Positions 45,926-58,616 of a DNA stretch of 64,000 nucleotides are shown here, one piece after another; within the stretch, counting starts at the first letter, position 1; the number at the start of each line of letters is the position of its first letter. The position numbers and the translations under genes are program-made. The notes under the pieces were generated by a model. It ran no database searches, was not told the origin of the DNA, and was given only the letters and a program-made list of their open reading frames with translations. The DNA is from Scleromitrula shiraiana (Eukaryota > Ascomycota > Leotiomycetes > Helotiales > Sclerotiniaceae), in NCBI GenBank assembly GCA_028455995.1, contig JABELC010000002.1:992001-1056000 (forward strand), given 5' to 3'.

Positions 45926-48819
45926 ATGGCGCAAGATGGCGAACCACCAAAGTCTGTTGACAAGGGCAAAGGAAAGGCGGTTTCGGATCTCAAGAAGCCA
46001 GATGAAGTAGAGAAAGACAAGGACGGAAAGCCCATAGTGAACGGAACAAAAGAAGAGCCAACCGTCGGAGGTATGTTGCTATATATGTGGCAGATGAATA
46101 ATTACTAACACGGCTTTACAACAGCGGAGGAACTGAGTGAAGAGGATCAACAACTGAAAAGTGAACTTGATATGTTGGTAGAGCGCTTGACTGTATGTTT
46201 CTCTATCTTATTGAAATGTCTACATCCGAATCTGATGCACTTTAATATAGGAATCCGACACCTCTCTATATAAATCTGCCCTCGAAGCCATCAAAGATTC
46301 CATCAAAACCTCTACCTCATCTATGACAGCTGTACCAAAACCTCTCAAATTCCTTAGACCGCACTACGAACCTATGATTAAGTTATACGAGCAATGGCCA
46401 GAAGGAGATGATAAGACATCACTTGCAGATGTGCTCTCAGTCATTGGTATGACATTTTCAGACGAAGATAGACAAGACACTCTCAAATATCGATTACTCG
46501 CTCCTACCTCAGATATTGGCTCATGGGGTCATGAATATACAAGACATCTTGCTTTGGAATTGGGGGAGATGTATAGTAAGAGATTAACAGCAGATCAACC
46601 ATATCAAGATCTTATTGACTTAGCGCTGGTTCTCGTACCGCTTTTCTTGAAGAGTAACGCCGAGGCCGATGCAGTTGATTTGATGAGTGAGCTTGAGATC
46701 ATCGAAGAAATACCCAAATTCCTTGATAAGGAAACTTTTCCACGAGTTTGCTTGTACATGGTCAGCATGGTCAATCTTTTGACTTACCCAGAGGACCAAC
46801 AATTCCTCCGCACCGCCCACGATATCTACAAGCATTATGGTCAACTTACACAGGCAATTGTCCTTGCCATACGATTAAACGATGTTACCCTAGTCAGATC
46901 GGATTTTGAATCGACAGAGGATGCAGCTTTAAAGAAACAAATGGCATTCCTTATTGCTCGACAGAGGATAGTTCTTGATGATCTACCATCGGAGACAAAG
47001 GAGGAGCAGGAGATCCTTGAGTGCATGTATAATACGAAGCTTCCAGAACACTTCAAAGCCTTGGCAAAGGAATTGAACATTCTGGATCCAAAGACGACTG
47101 AGGATATTTACAAGAGCCACTTAGAGAGCAATCGAGTGTCAGGATTAACGAACCTTGATTCTGCTGGACACAACTTGGCTGCAGGATTCGTTAACGCCTT
47201 TGTGAATGCTGGGTTTGGAAATGATAAGATGATGATGGTTGAGGATGAGAAATCAAGTTGGGTATGGAAGACGAAGGAAGAGGGAATGATGTCTACGGTT
47301 GCTTCATTGGGTACCCTACTCCTATGGGATGTCGAGACAGGTCTAGACAAAATCGACAAATACACATACGCCACAGAAACCCAGATTCAAGCCGGTACCA
47401 TGTTGGCCATTGGTATTATGAACTCAGGAGTACGAATTGACTCCGATCCTGCACTGGCTCTTCTCGGTGAAGAAGAAAAGCTAAACCACAAAAATCCACT
47501 GGTTAGAGTTGCTGCCATCATGGGTCTAGGCCTCGCATATGCTGGATCGAATCGAGAACAACTTTTGGAACTTCTTCTACCTATTGTTACCGATACCTCT
47601 CTTGATATGCAGATCTCCGCAATGGCCGCTCTATCCCTCGGTATGATCTTTGTTGGCTCTTCCAACAGTGATGTCAGTGAGGCTATCGTACAAACTTTCC
47701 TTGACGATGACCGTAAATCTCAGCTCAAGGACAAGTGGACTCGATTTATGGCACTCGGTCTTGGTTTGTTGTTCTTTGGAAGACAAGAGGAGGTGGATGT
47801 TATCCTTGAGACGTTGAAGGCCATTGACCATCCTATGTCTAAACCAACTTCTGTTTTGGCAGAGATCTGTGCATGGGCAGGTACCGGAACAGTTCTGAAG
47901 CTTCAAGAACTTCTTCATATTTGCAATGACCATATTGAGGAGAGTGATGACAAAAAGGGTGATGAGTTGCTCCAGGCATACGCCGTTATCGGTCTTGGTT
48001 TGGTCGCTATGGGAGAAGATGTTGGTCAAGAGATGGTCTTACGTCAATTTGCACACTTGATGCATTATGGTGAGGCCAATATCCGAAAAGCAGTTCCTTT
48101 AGCTATGGGTCTTCTCAGCCCTAGTAACCCACAAATGAAGGTTTACGATACCTTATCTCGTTACAGTCATGACAATGATAACGACGTTGCAATTAATTCT
48201 ATTTTCGCTATGGGTCTATTGGGGGCTGGAACCAACAATGCCAGACTTGCTCAATTGCTCCGCCAACTAGCAAGTTATTATCACAGAGATGCAGACTCTC
48301 TATTCATGGTTCGAATTGCCCAAGGTCTCCTCCATATGGGTAAAGGAACCCTTTCCATCAACCCCTTCCATACCGATCGACAAGTACTCTCCAGAGTGTC
48401 TGCTGGTGGACTCCTTTCTGTCTTGGTCGCCATGATCGATGCCAAACAATTCGTCACTTCAAAATCACACTACCTCCTTTACTACCTGGTTACCGCTATG
48501 CACCCACGATTCCTTGTCACTCTTGACGAAGACCTGAAACCCCTAACTGTCAATGTTCGTGTTGGTCAAGCTGTTGACGTGGTGGGACAGGCAGGTCGTC
48601 CAAAGACTATCACTGGTTGGCAAACTCAAAGTACACCTGTGCTATTAGCATATGGCGAACGTGCGGAATTAGAGGACGAACAGTATATTAGCTTGAGCAG
48701 TAACCTCGAAGGGTTGGTAATCTTGAGAAAGGTATGTTTTAATAATTTGTGAAGTAATAAGATTTAACAAAATGCTAATTGTGAAATAGAACCCTGAATG
48801 GGATGATGGAAAAAGCTAG
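45926..48819 (+). CDS. rpn1: 26S proteasome regulatory subunit RPN1
   Basis: Largest non-ATPase base subunit of the 19S regulatory particle; binds ubiquitin, UBL shuttle proteins and Ubp6. Exons 45926-46070, 46125-46192, 46251-48731 and 48790-48819 encode 907 residues, the usual length. A charged N terminus (KGKGKAVSDLKKPDEVEKD) precedes the helical repeats; proteasome/cyclosome (PC) repeats are visible from about residue 420, as LGEEEKLNHKNPLVRVAAIMGLGLAYAGS and AINSIFAMGLLGAGTNNARLAQLLRQL. The C-terminal beta domain contains PLTVNVRVGQAVDVVGQAG. The last exon adds only NPEWDDGKS. Confidence 0.96.
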
Positions 48820-49455
48820 GGTGATGGATCGATGAAAGAAGGAAATTACAAATGTATTATAATGGATGGCCGCGGCAGGTAGACATGTTATGAACGAATA
48901 TTATCATTTCACGAAAGTCTGGGTGGATAAAAATATGATAGATGATAACAGGCTTCCAATAATGCGTGATTGAATCAATTTGTATCTCATAGGGTATTTC
49001 ATGTGAACGATATAGAAGATGTCATATTCTCGGTTTGGATAACATAGCCGGGTTATAGTTCCAACTCACACTCTCTGAGGTATTACAGATAACACATGGT
49101 ATTCGGCTAATAATGTTAGATTTTACTATCCTTGCCTCTTCTCAACTAGGGAAAAAACCCATGGCATCTATTCAAAAGATTTGGGTTCTGGTTTCCAAAT
49201 GGGGTTTCATAATTGGCTGCAACGATCAGAGTAACTTGCATGTAAGGATTATATATACTTAACACTTGAAACATACTTCAGTATGTATTAAACTATCTTT
49301 GAAGCTCCCAGGAAAAGCAAAGCTCTAGATAAATGTCCTCAAATACAAATCATGCGCCGTGCCAATAGATTGATAGCGCCAGTAATGCACAACAAGCCAT
49401 ATTTAACATCAAATACCCATTATACATACAACTCTCAACATCTCAAACCACAGGA
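48820..49455. other. Convergent intergenic region (rpn1 and mlh1 3' ends)
   Basis: About 640 AT-rich bases between two gene ends. Nothing further is seen. Confidence 0.5.
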
Positions 49456-51759
49456 TTAGCATCGTTCAAATACCCTATATAAACCCTTCAAATTCGCGAC
49501 CTCAAGCACCGCACCTCCCATCAACTCCCTCGTTGCAATCAATCTCTGTCTAAAAGCCGGAAATAAGACATCTTCCACAGCCTTTCTAACCTCATCTCTC
49601 CTTTGTCTAATCTCCTTCGTAACACTTTCATGTTCCTCCTCTTCTGGCCCCGGAATCGGAGGTAATTGTTCGGGTACGTAGAAGGAAGCTAGTTCGCGGA
49701 GGAAAGAATCGAAACATTCTTTTTCCGAATTCCAGTTTACGTGGGGTCCTAGACGAAGGAGAAATTGGGGGAGTTTGGCAAGAGACGGGGTATAGTTTTT
49801 GAGGAGGAGGGGGATACTTTCTAGGTCTCCTGATGGGGTTATAGAAAGAGAGAAATACTCCATGAGCATTTCGCGACGAGAGATAAGTTGCTCGGCGACG
49901 GCTTCAACTACATCTTGGACTTCGAAATCATCTTCTGGGGAGAGATTGGGAGGTGCGGTGGCCTTTTCATGCTCGGCTGCAATGGTTAAAAGAGTGTTGA
50001 TGGGTACTGGCGGGGATAATTGGATGACGCCAAAGTTACCAAAGTCAGTGAGCCCGATCTGGTAAAAGAAAGAATTGGAAATAGCACCGTAGTCGACAAG
50101 GAAGAGTTTTACGCCGGCTTGGATAGCGGCAAGTCGACGACGCTCATCAACTATGCCTACAAACGTATGAGTGGCGAATATTTCTGTTAGAGCATTGTGC
50201 ATATCAGAGCGGACATCCGTTCGCAGTTCTTTGATTGTCATGAGTCGACAGATGATGGGTTCACGATCAGAATGCGTATATTCAACATCCTGCGAACTGG
50301 CGGTAGCAGTGCTTCCTGTAGCGGCAGGGGTACTATCTTGAGTTCCAGCCGATTTAGAGGTGCTCGGTGGGAGCATGCTGGTAATTTTGCGAAGTTTAGC
50401 ATCGGTTCTTACAAGATTGTTTTCGTAAGGTCTTGCTGTAGTTCTTGCTTTCTCGGCAGTGGCTGCTGCTGCGGGGTCGAGCATGTCTGCTACTAATGGT
50501 GCTGGTGCGCCTGGAAGGAGAGTTTGAGTCATGAAGTTTCGGCTTTTGTCTACATCGGCTAATTTTAACCTGATATCTGTGCATATTTTCTCGATGATTT
50601 CGTCTTCATTAAGGAAGTTGACCTCTCTTTTCGTAGGATGAACGTTGACATCTAACCTTTGGGGTTCGATTTCCAGGCTGATATATGTAAAAGGATGGCC
50701 TCCTTTGGGCAGAAAACTTGAGTATGTCTGCTCAATAGCTTTCCGAATATTTGTCGATTCGACAGAACGATGATTGATAAAAAGAAGTAACGTGGTTTTC
50801 TTGACATGATAATTTGCATTTGTCGTCCAACCTTGAGCGGCGAAACCCCATCGATCATCCGCGGACTTGAATTCTATTAACTCATTTGCAACACCACTTC
50901 CGTATATCAGTCGAATACGATCTACTGTAGAAGAATTAGACTGGGTCGATATGGTAGTACTAGCTTCCCCATGCTTTTTGCAACTGAATGCCACACCATC
51001 ACAATGAATAGCATATCTTCCAACGACATCAAGGATCTTATTGTATTCCTCAGATGCTGATCTAAAAGCACGACGGCGGGTTGGAATGTTATAAAAAAGA
51101 TCTTCGACTGTGATCTGTGTACCAGGACGACCAGCAATGGGCTTTGGATCCGAACCCTGTCCTGGTTTTGCTGGAATCAAACGCCCACTATCATAATGAG
51201 CTCTATATGCACAATTTGAATCTTTGGTTCTTGTTGTAACAGTGAGATGCGCGATATGGCTAATACTTGCCAGCGCTTCTCCACGAAAACCATACGTTCC
51301 AATAGACGTCAAATCTTCAAATGATTTGAGTTTGGACGTTGTGAAACGCTCACACAAGATGTCCATATCTTCTTTCTATCTTCTCTTAGCAAAATTTTTG
51401 AACCACTCCACATGACACTTACATTAATTCCATGTCCATTGTCTGTGATTTGCAACAACTTCAAACCACCTTCCTTGACTAGTACTTCTAGAGACGTCGA
51501 ACCAGCATCAACTGCATTTTCAAGAAGCTCTTTGAGAGCATGTACTGGTGCTACAATAATTTCTCCAGCGGCGATTTTATTAACCACATCGGAATCCAGT
51601 GCCTGTAATTGTATTAGAACATAGATTTGCTCGAAGGCAACTTTTGAAACCCACTTTGATTCGTCTTGGTGCAGTAACTTGTATAAGTTCATCATCTGCT
51701 TTTCTTTTTATGCCTCTCGGTGTTTCGGCACCTGTGTCCAAATCCATGAGTTCAGCCAT
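49456..51759 (-). CDS. mlh1: DNA mismatch repair protein MLH1
   Basis: MutL-alpha subunit acting in nuclear mismatch repair and meiotic crossing over. Exons 51759-51655, 51602-51423 and 51375-49456 encode 734 residues. The GHKL ATPase motifs are ELLENAVDAGST (motif I, catalytic Glu), DNGHGI (motif II), TSKL with GTYGFRGEALASIS (motif III), and GTQITVEDLFYNIPTRRRAF. The linker holds Ser/Thr/Ala-rich sequence at about 330-365. The C terminus ends FERC, the conserved MLH1 terminus that contributes a metal ligand to the endonuclease site of its partner. The first intron begins GTGGGT. The N-terminal 35 residues are a family-variable extension. Confidence 0.96.
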
Positions 51760-52235
51760 TTTTACATTGGAAAATGATCTTCATCAGTTTTCGCTACCAA
51801 GCACTCGTAGATATAGGCAACATCCTGGATTTACCGCAAAGGGACCATGAATTATGCGGACCTGGTTTTAGAAGGAAAATACCCTCTCAGTATCAATATA
51901 AATCGTACATCAACCTTCAATGATACTAAGAGATAGGAACAGTAAGAAAAAAAGAAAATGTTTATGATTGACAATAAAACTCCTCTAGATGTGATAAAAT
52001 CTGAACGGTGAAAGAATGGAAAGGCCTAGGAAGTCAGCACATGTGAGGATTGTATAATATTCTGCCGGGCGGTGAATATTTTCGGATTTCTATCTTCTAT
52101 ATTCTGATTGGGCATTCCGACCTCGTTGTATTTAACTTGAGTTTGTTCTACGATACAAATACATTTTTATTCAAGCTACAACGGAAGAAGAACATTTAGC
52201 TTACTGAAGTTGATCCCATATCTTCACGTATAACC
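51760..52235. promoter_or_regulatory. Divergent promoter between mlh1 and the radical SAM gene
   Basis: 476 AT-rich bases between divergent starts; no specific site is claimed. Confidence 0.5.
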
Positions 52236-53436
52236 ATGTTCACCAAAAGATCCCATCTTGCGATCAGTAGCACCGCATCTTTGACTCGAAGAACTTCTTC
52301 GATACAATCGCGCCGGCTACATTTAGCCCCTCCCTTTCTTCTTGATGATTATATTCCAAGGTACCATATGCTAAGCTCTATAGATGCATCTAAGAAGAGA
52401 TCAGCAGCTTATGCGCACCTCCGAAACTGTAATCTTTGCCCACGATTATGCGGAGTCAATAGATATGAGAAAACCGGCACCTGTCTTATTGGGGCTGAAA
52501 CGGTCAAGGTAAATGTTATAGCACCTCATTTCGGTGAAGGTAAGTAGATTGAATCAAGTATGAAATTGAATCTGTCATTATTTCTTGATTGATTCACTGA
52601 CGGGCTCTTTTCAAGAACCATGCATCCAAGGCCATAATGGATCTGGTGCCGTCTTTTTCTCTGGATGCAATCTGCGATGTGTTTTCTGCCAGAATCATGA
52701 TATTGCACACCAGAGAAATGGCCAGGATTTGACACCGGAAGAGCTTGGAGATTGGTATATTAAGTTACAAAATGTCGGGAATGTTCATAATATCAATCTG
52801 ATAACACCGGAGCACGTTGTTCCTCAAGTTGTTCTATCCATATTGCATGCACGAGATCATGGCCTTAAGGTCCCCATAATTTACAATTCTTCCGCATTTG
52901 ACTCTCTTGCTTCGATACAATTATTAGATGGCTTAGTTGATATTTACCTTCCAGACTTCAAACTATGGAAAGGTGCCTCTTCGAAGCGTTTATTGAAAGC
53001 AGAAAATTATAGTGAAACTGCCATGGAAAGCATAAAGGCCATGCACAGTCAAGTCGGTGATCTTTGTTTCACTCCAGATGGTATAGCGAAAAAGGGGCTA
53101 CTCGTCAGGCATTTGGTTATGCCAGGTTATGAATCAGAAGGTCGAGACATCATGAAGTGGATGGCAAGTAATGTATCGAGGGATGTGTTTGTTAACATTA
53201 TGGAGCAGTATCACCCAGATGCTCACGTTGGCAAGTCAAAGAAGGCTCGTAAGCGATCAGATAACGAATCAGGAAGAGAAAATGGCACCTTAAAGGAAGA
53301 TCTGTCTGAAGTCAGATACTCGGATATTAATCGGTCAGTGAGAAAAGATGAAATAGAAAGCGTCAGGGATGCTGCAGAGAAAGCTGGGCTTTGGCGATTT
53401 TGTGATCCTCCAAAACACGATGGCTTTGCTTTATGA
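52236..53436 (+). CDS. PflX-like radical SAM protein
   Basis: Radical SAM enzyme of the uncharacterised PflX group, related to pyruvate formate-lyase activating enzyme. Exons 52236-52539 and 52616-53436 encode 374 residues. The [4Fe-4S] motif CNLRCVFC has cysteines at about 119, 123 and 126. A second Cys group upstream (CNLCPRLCGVNR) and HFGEEPCIQG are group hallmarks. The N-terminal 50 residues are Arg- and Ser-rich and could be a mitochondrial presequence, although the protein could also be cytosolic. A Lys/Ser/Glu-rich insertion near residue 308 interrupts the end of the barrel. No glycyl radical partner is nearby; the substrate is unknown. Divergent from MLH1. Confidence 0.88.
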
Positions 53437-53957
53437 GGTTTATTCTAAATGAAGAACATTCATACTGTTGATCTAAATTCCTCAAATTTGTCTAATGATG
53501 GATTCTAAGTTGATATGGATGAGCATATGCCAGATGTCCAATTATTCCAGGCTTTCATATTACCTAGGTAGGTACCTCTTATGGTGCTTAAACTGATTTT
53601 AGTATTGGAGGTTTCATCGAGCATGTGTAAGATTATTCCTTGTGGTTCACAAGATGATTCTATCTTATTCGTTGTTCCTTCCACTTATGATGATCAATGC
53701 ATGCATTCTCTACAATTCTATGAGTTCGAGCGGGCTCATTCACAAATGTAGAAGGAGCAAGCCGAGATAAATGAAACAAATAAATTTATCTGTTTCCTAC
53801 TTTCCCCTTTATTCTCTACATCAATCTCGCACCCTTTTCTGTTTTCTTGATATTCTGATGATAACTTGCTTCCAATTTTGCTTCCAATTTTGCTTGCTCT
53901 CTCTTGCTTCTATGATTCTGGATTCAAAGTCAAATTGATGATTTTGGACCTTTTAAA
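53437..53957. promoter_or_regulatory. Upstream region of the GMC oxidoreductase gene
   Basis: About 520 bases, AT-rich, with two adjacent copies of CTTCCAATTTTGCTT near 53869-53895. No factor site is claimed. Confidence 0.45.
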
Positions 53958-56900
53958 ATGGCTTTAAACACTCTCCCTCTCATATTTCTCACTTTTGTTC
54001 TCAGCGGAATAGGATTATCGATTCACCTAGGCCATCGTGATATACATGCGGATTTCTTACCTTGCTACGACTATATCATCGCTGGGGGTGGTGTATCGGG
54101 CCTTGTTCTTGCTAATCGTCTTTCCGAAGACCCTAATGGTAAATTCATGGTCTATTTAACGTTTACTTCTACTAACTCTTGTGCAGTGTCAGTATTGGTC
54201 ATAGAAGCCGGTGACTTGTAAGCTATTCCTATACTGTCTAATCAAGCTTGCAAGACTAACACGTTTTTAGCGATAATGGCGAAGATTTCATCGTTTACCC
54301 CTTTGATGATGGAAAGGGTCTCGATACAAAATATGATTGGAACCTTTGGACCGCTCCTCAAACGTTTCTTGATGGCGCCTCACGGCCATTTGATATAGGG
54401 AAGGGTGTCGGTGGTGGTAGTTTAATCAACGGCATGTGTTGGACTAGAGGTGCGCGCGCAGACTATGATGCCTGGGTAGCTCTTGGTAACTCGGGATGGG
54501 GCTGGGATGACCTGTTGCCGTATTTCAAAAAGAGCGAGAACTATACCGATGATGTCGATGCTGAATTCAGTCGTGAATTATACATACATCCTGACCCCTC
54601 CGTTCATGGAGAAACTGGCTATATCGATGTCTCCTACCCTCACTACTTTTATTCACAGTCCCAATCATTTCTTGATGGGTTGAGGCAACTTGGAATTTCT
54701 GCTTTGACGGAACCAAACAACGGTACAACAGCTGGCGGTATGCTAATACCAAATAATATTTCGCCCGACAACCAAACACGTTCCGATGCGAGACGAGGCT
54801 ATTTAGATATCGTTGCTGATCGTTCAAACATACATATTGTTACCGGCCTTAATGTTATCCGAGTCTTGATGGCCTCAACTCCAGATGTGCTTCCACGCGA
54901 TCTCCCGAGCGGAGAATGGATAACTGGTGTTCAAGTAAGTCACGAACCTTCATGGTCAAACTCTGAATATGTACTGAATCTACTAGGTTGCACCAGCTCT
55001 GAGTACTGTCGTGAGAGAAATCTCTTGTTCTAGAGAGGTCATACTTGCAGCAGGAAATGTTCACACTCCTCAAATACTTGAACTCTCAGGTATTGGAAAG
55101 CCGGAGGTTCTTCAAAAGTGTGACCTGCCCGTGCACATAGATTTGCCTGGGGTTGGAGAGAATGTTCAAGACCACCCTTATGTTGGTGCTATCTACTACT
55201 GTGGGTTCTCTGGCTCTGTTTAAGAGTGAATCTGACAATTGCAGATACCAACTCAAGCTATCTCACGACTACCGCAATAGATAACGATCAACATCTCTTG
55301 ACCCAAGTCGAGCAGGAATACTATGTCAATAAAACAGGTGAGTTCTCCACATTGAGATACTGTTCAATCAAAACTAACACATCCACCACACTCAGGCCCT
55401 TGGACTGCCGGAGCTATCAACACTGTCGCTTTCCCATCTCTGTCTCAAATTACCACAAATTGGACAAATAGACTCGCAGAAGCCAAGCGTCAAAACACCT
55501 CAGAGTACCTTATCCCAGATCTGCACCCAACCATTGTCGCCGGATTTGAGGCTCAGAAAGACGTTATCATTAAAATACTCAGCCAGCCAGACGGTAGTGC
55601 TTTTGAAATTCTCAATAATGACGTTGGACTTCTTTCGATTGCCCTTATGCATCCACTCTCCAGAGGAAGTATCCATATCACAACAGATAACCCATATGTA
55701 CCGCCTGAGATAGATCCACGATACTGCTCAAATCCACTTGATCTTGAAATTTTTATAGATGCATTTATGTTCAACAACAAACTCATAAACACTAGCTCTA
55801 TGCAGCTGTTGGAACCATCACCATATTACCCATTCGCTGACGCCACGCCAGAGACATTAATTCCAGCCATCAAGTCCGGCCTTCGAACAGAATTCCATGG
55901 CAGTGGCGCGACTTCGATGATGCCACGTGAGATGGGTGGTGTAGTAGATCCGGATCTTCGTGTTTATGGGACAAAGAATCTCAGGATTGTAGACGCTGGT
56001 ATTATGCCTATTTTACCAGCTTCCCATCTACAAGCAGTGGTTTATGCGATAGCGGAAAGGGTATGGCAACTATTTATTCAATATTGTTCTATGGCTAATA
56101 CATTTCCAGGCAGCCGATCTCATCAAGCGTGATAATTATGGCTTAACTCCCCAGGGATGCGGTACGGACTCTTCGTTCGCCAAACCTGGTCCAGTTTTAT
56201 CAAATCTGCGGTTTAATCCATTGCGATTCTCGAGTTCGATAGCGCAGCCAAGTGCGCCATTACAATCTCCGTCATCATCGTCGCCGGTTGTACAAGTCCT
56301 ACCCATGCTACCCTCATCGAAACCTATATTGTTGTCTTCACTGTCAATGTCTACTTCGGCATCAATGTTACCTTTCGTACAAGTACCGCAGTCCCCATCA
56401 CCACCACATCTATCCTCACCTTCATCTTTTACACAGACGATACCGCCAGAGCCAACAAGTATTCCAGTATTACAAATCGAGAAGCCCCATTCCCAACTCT
56501 TCCCTGGAGTTGACATAGGAAGCCCAGCCCTTAGAGAGGCACCAATTGTCTCATTATCGCAAGCTGGGAATGTATCTACGCAATCACTCATCTCTAATCA
56601 AAACATCCCACCATTCAAGAATGATTCAGGCAGTGAGCCAACTTTGTTTGCCACAGTACATATTAGTCCCGTACCAGCGCCCATCACTTCGCTTGTTGGA
56701 ACACCAATTTCAGCACCGACACTTCTGAGTGTCACAATCGCGGAGCTATCGGCCTCTACCACAGCACTGGAATCATCTACTAAGACTCAGAACGCGCTTG
56801 CAAACGTAGCTGCTGTATTTGGAATAATGGCGGATCATCCAGTTCCAACGGTGCTATCTGTAATTTCCGTAGCAGGAGCGGAAATACCGAGCCCGGTCGT

Positions 56901-57045
56901 TACACCTCCTGCTGCAGCTCTGGATTTCCTTCCGGCTCAGCCACAGATGTTCAAACCTTTGGAAGGCTCATCGGTCTTTTCGATGGTGGCTTCCATGCTG
57001 GAGATAAAGTATGCTGAAAAGCGCACGAAAGCTTTGGAGGACTAG
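53958..57045 (+). CDS. Secreted-type GMC (FAD) oxidoreductase with long Ser/Pro-rich C-terminal extension
   Basis: Flavin-dependent alcohol or sugar oxidase/dehydrogenase family. Seven exons: 53958-54138, 54187-54217, 54271-54934, 54987-55200, 55245-55337, 55396-56060 and 56110-57045; 927 residues. A signal peptide (MALNTLPLIFLTFVLSG) precedes the FAD-binding YIIAGGGVSGLVLANRL, GKGVGGGSLINGMCWTRG (GMC signature 1), AAGNVHTPQILELSGIG (signature 2) and the C-terminal catalytic His region HGSGATSMMPREMGGVVDP with PASHLQAVVYAIAER. The 44-base intron at 55201-55244 removes an in-frame stop and is supported by phase and by joining YYY to TNSSYL. After ADLIKRD, where the family normally ends, about 300 residues of Ser/Pro/Thr-rich sequence follow. 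Substrate unknown. Confidence 0.85.
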
Positions 57046-57325
57046 TGAAACGTTGAGATGAAGTATTTTGGGTTTTGGGGGAAGGGGGGGTACTAGTATT
57101 TGCACAACCAATTTTGACCCTGTCGAGTGTCTTAGACACGTAGCAGAAGTTGCTTTTCATTGTAATATTGTAATTAAGATTATAGCTGAATAGATATGGT
57201 ATATACTTGATAAGATTCGCCTCTGGCTTGTTTGCAATGCTTCAAAAACTCCTTCGCCATGTAATGTAATTTGATGTTCGTAAGACCGTTGTACTTCATA
57301 ATGTTTGGTAAGATTAGTAGTTTCG

Positions 57326-58316
57326 CTACCTTTTCGAACTTGTTGCAAGAAACAAAATACAGACTACTATGATTGCAACAGCGACTGTTGTTAGGATCTG
57401 TAAAAGGGTTTGAGGTTAGTAAAATCTCATCAACAGCTGGTGTTTTTTTGTTTGCATTCAATTCGTGCGGCCTTCGATCCCTCTGATCCATTCGCCCTTC
57501 TACCATTTCTTAACTATCCTAACTCCTCACCCCCACCAACATCACTGAACTTTCACAGCCGACAAACCTCCCCCTCGAAACACCTCTATGACCAAACGGA
57601 CAAATACCATTACCCCTCTCTCGCAGGAAAGAAAAAAAAAAGACAGAAAAACTCACCCCCTGCGTCTTCCACCCACTCTGCACAATCGCCACCCTCCTAC
57701 CATATTTATTAACCGTCTTCATATAATTCCCAAATCCCAACGCCAAACACGCAAGCGATAATGCCCAGAACGTAATACCGAGCGGTTTCGCCATTCGCAG
57801 TTCCAGTTCTGAGGGCGCGGATTTTAGATGGAAGGATATTACTATGGCGAGGGAGACGATCGTCATGTAGATTGAGAGGCGCAGGTAGGAGAGGAATGCT
57901 GGGGGTGAGTGGGTATTAGCGGGGGATATAGGATTGGGAAAAGGGAAATGGAGGGAGGGGATGGAAGAAACGAACTTCGCTCATTAGCGCAATGATCGCG
58001 GGAATCGCTATCGGTGTTGTCGAAAAGGAGGGGCGCGAATAGCGGTGGTGTGCAGAAGACGGATTGGCCATGGTGTCTGTTGCGCGTGTATATGTGTTAG
58101 TAGATATCCGTATCCATTCATTCATTCATTCATTTATGCATGTGTTACCCATTAGGTTATCAACCTATCGGGTGCTGGGCGTATTGCGTGCTTGGAAGGG
58201 GACAACATGACATACTCGGATACGTCGATGGGGGTGGGATGGAGTGGGTAGTAGAAGGGTGAGTAGCGCTCGTTTCGGGGGTTACTGATAGCGTCTTCTT
58301 CGTGTGGTTGAGACAT
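57326..58316 (-). CDS. DUF202 (YidH-like) small membrane protein
   Basis: Integral membrane protein of 171 residues with the DUF202 domain, from exons 58316-58216, 58076-57976, 57898-57657 and 57397-57326. The domain signature RDHCANERTFLSYLR is created by joining exons 2 and 3; that intron begins with the uncommon GTTCGT. Three membrane helices are apparent: YMTIVSLAIVISFHL, ITFWALSLACLALGFGNYM and the last exon TTVAVAIIVVCILFLA. The N-terminal 60 residues are polar and Pro-rich. Fungal members are of unknown function; some relate to the VTC1-like membrane domain of vacuolar transporter chaperones by general topology only. Confidence 0.85.
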
Positions 58317-58616
58317 CTTTTTGGGATTGATTGGTGGGTTGATTGGTGGTGTTGGTTGTACCGGGGGATTTTGGGGATTTTATTTGACGGGAGCTTGGGT
58401 AGTAGTGAGCTAGTTCTATTTAAAAGTGGGGATCTCCGAGTTAGTTTATCCGCTCCGATATCTAACGGTTGGAAATCGAAACTACATAGACATTTTAGGA
58501 ATGTTTTGCTTTGCGGTTTCTGGAGGTGTTGTGCTCGTGAGCAAGTTTTGATTAGACACTACATTTCTCATTAATCCAATATATCTTTATCTATATCTTC
58601 AATGATGATCTAAGAA
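58317..58616. promoter_or_regulatory. Upstream region of the DUF202 gene
   Basis: 300 bases between the DUF202 start and the GNAT remnant. G- and T-rich near the gene. The N-terminal part of the acetyltransferase is not seen here. Confidence 0.4.

Noticed and set aside
56136..56591. 151-codon Gly/Asp/Cys-rich minus-strand frame
   Set aside because: Antisense shadow of the GMC extension; no family match.
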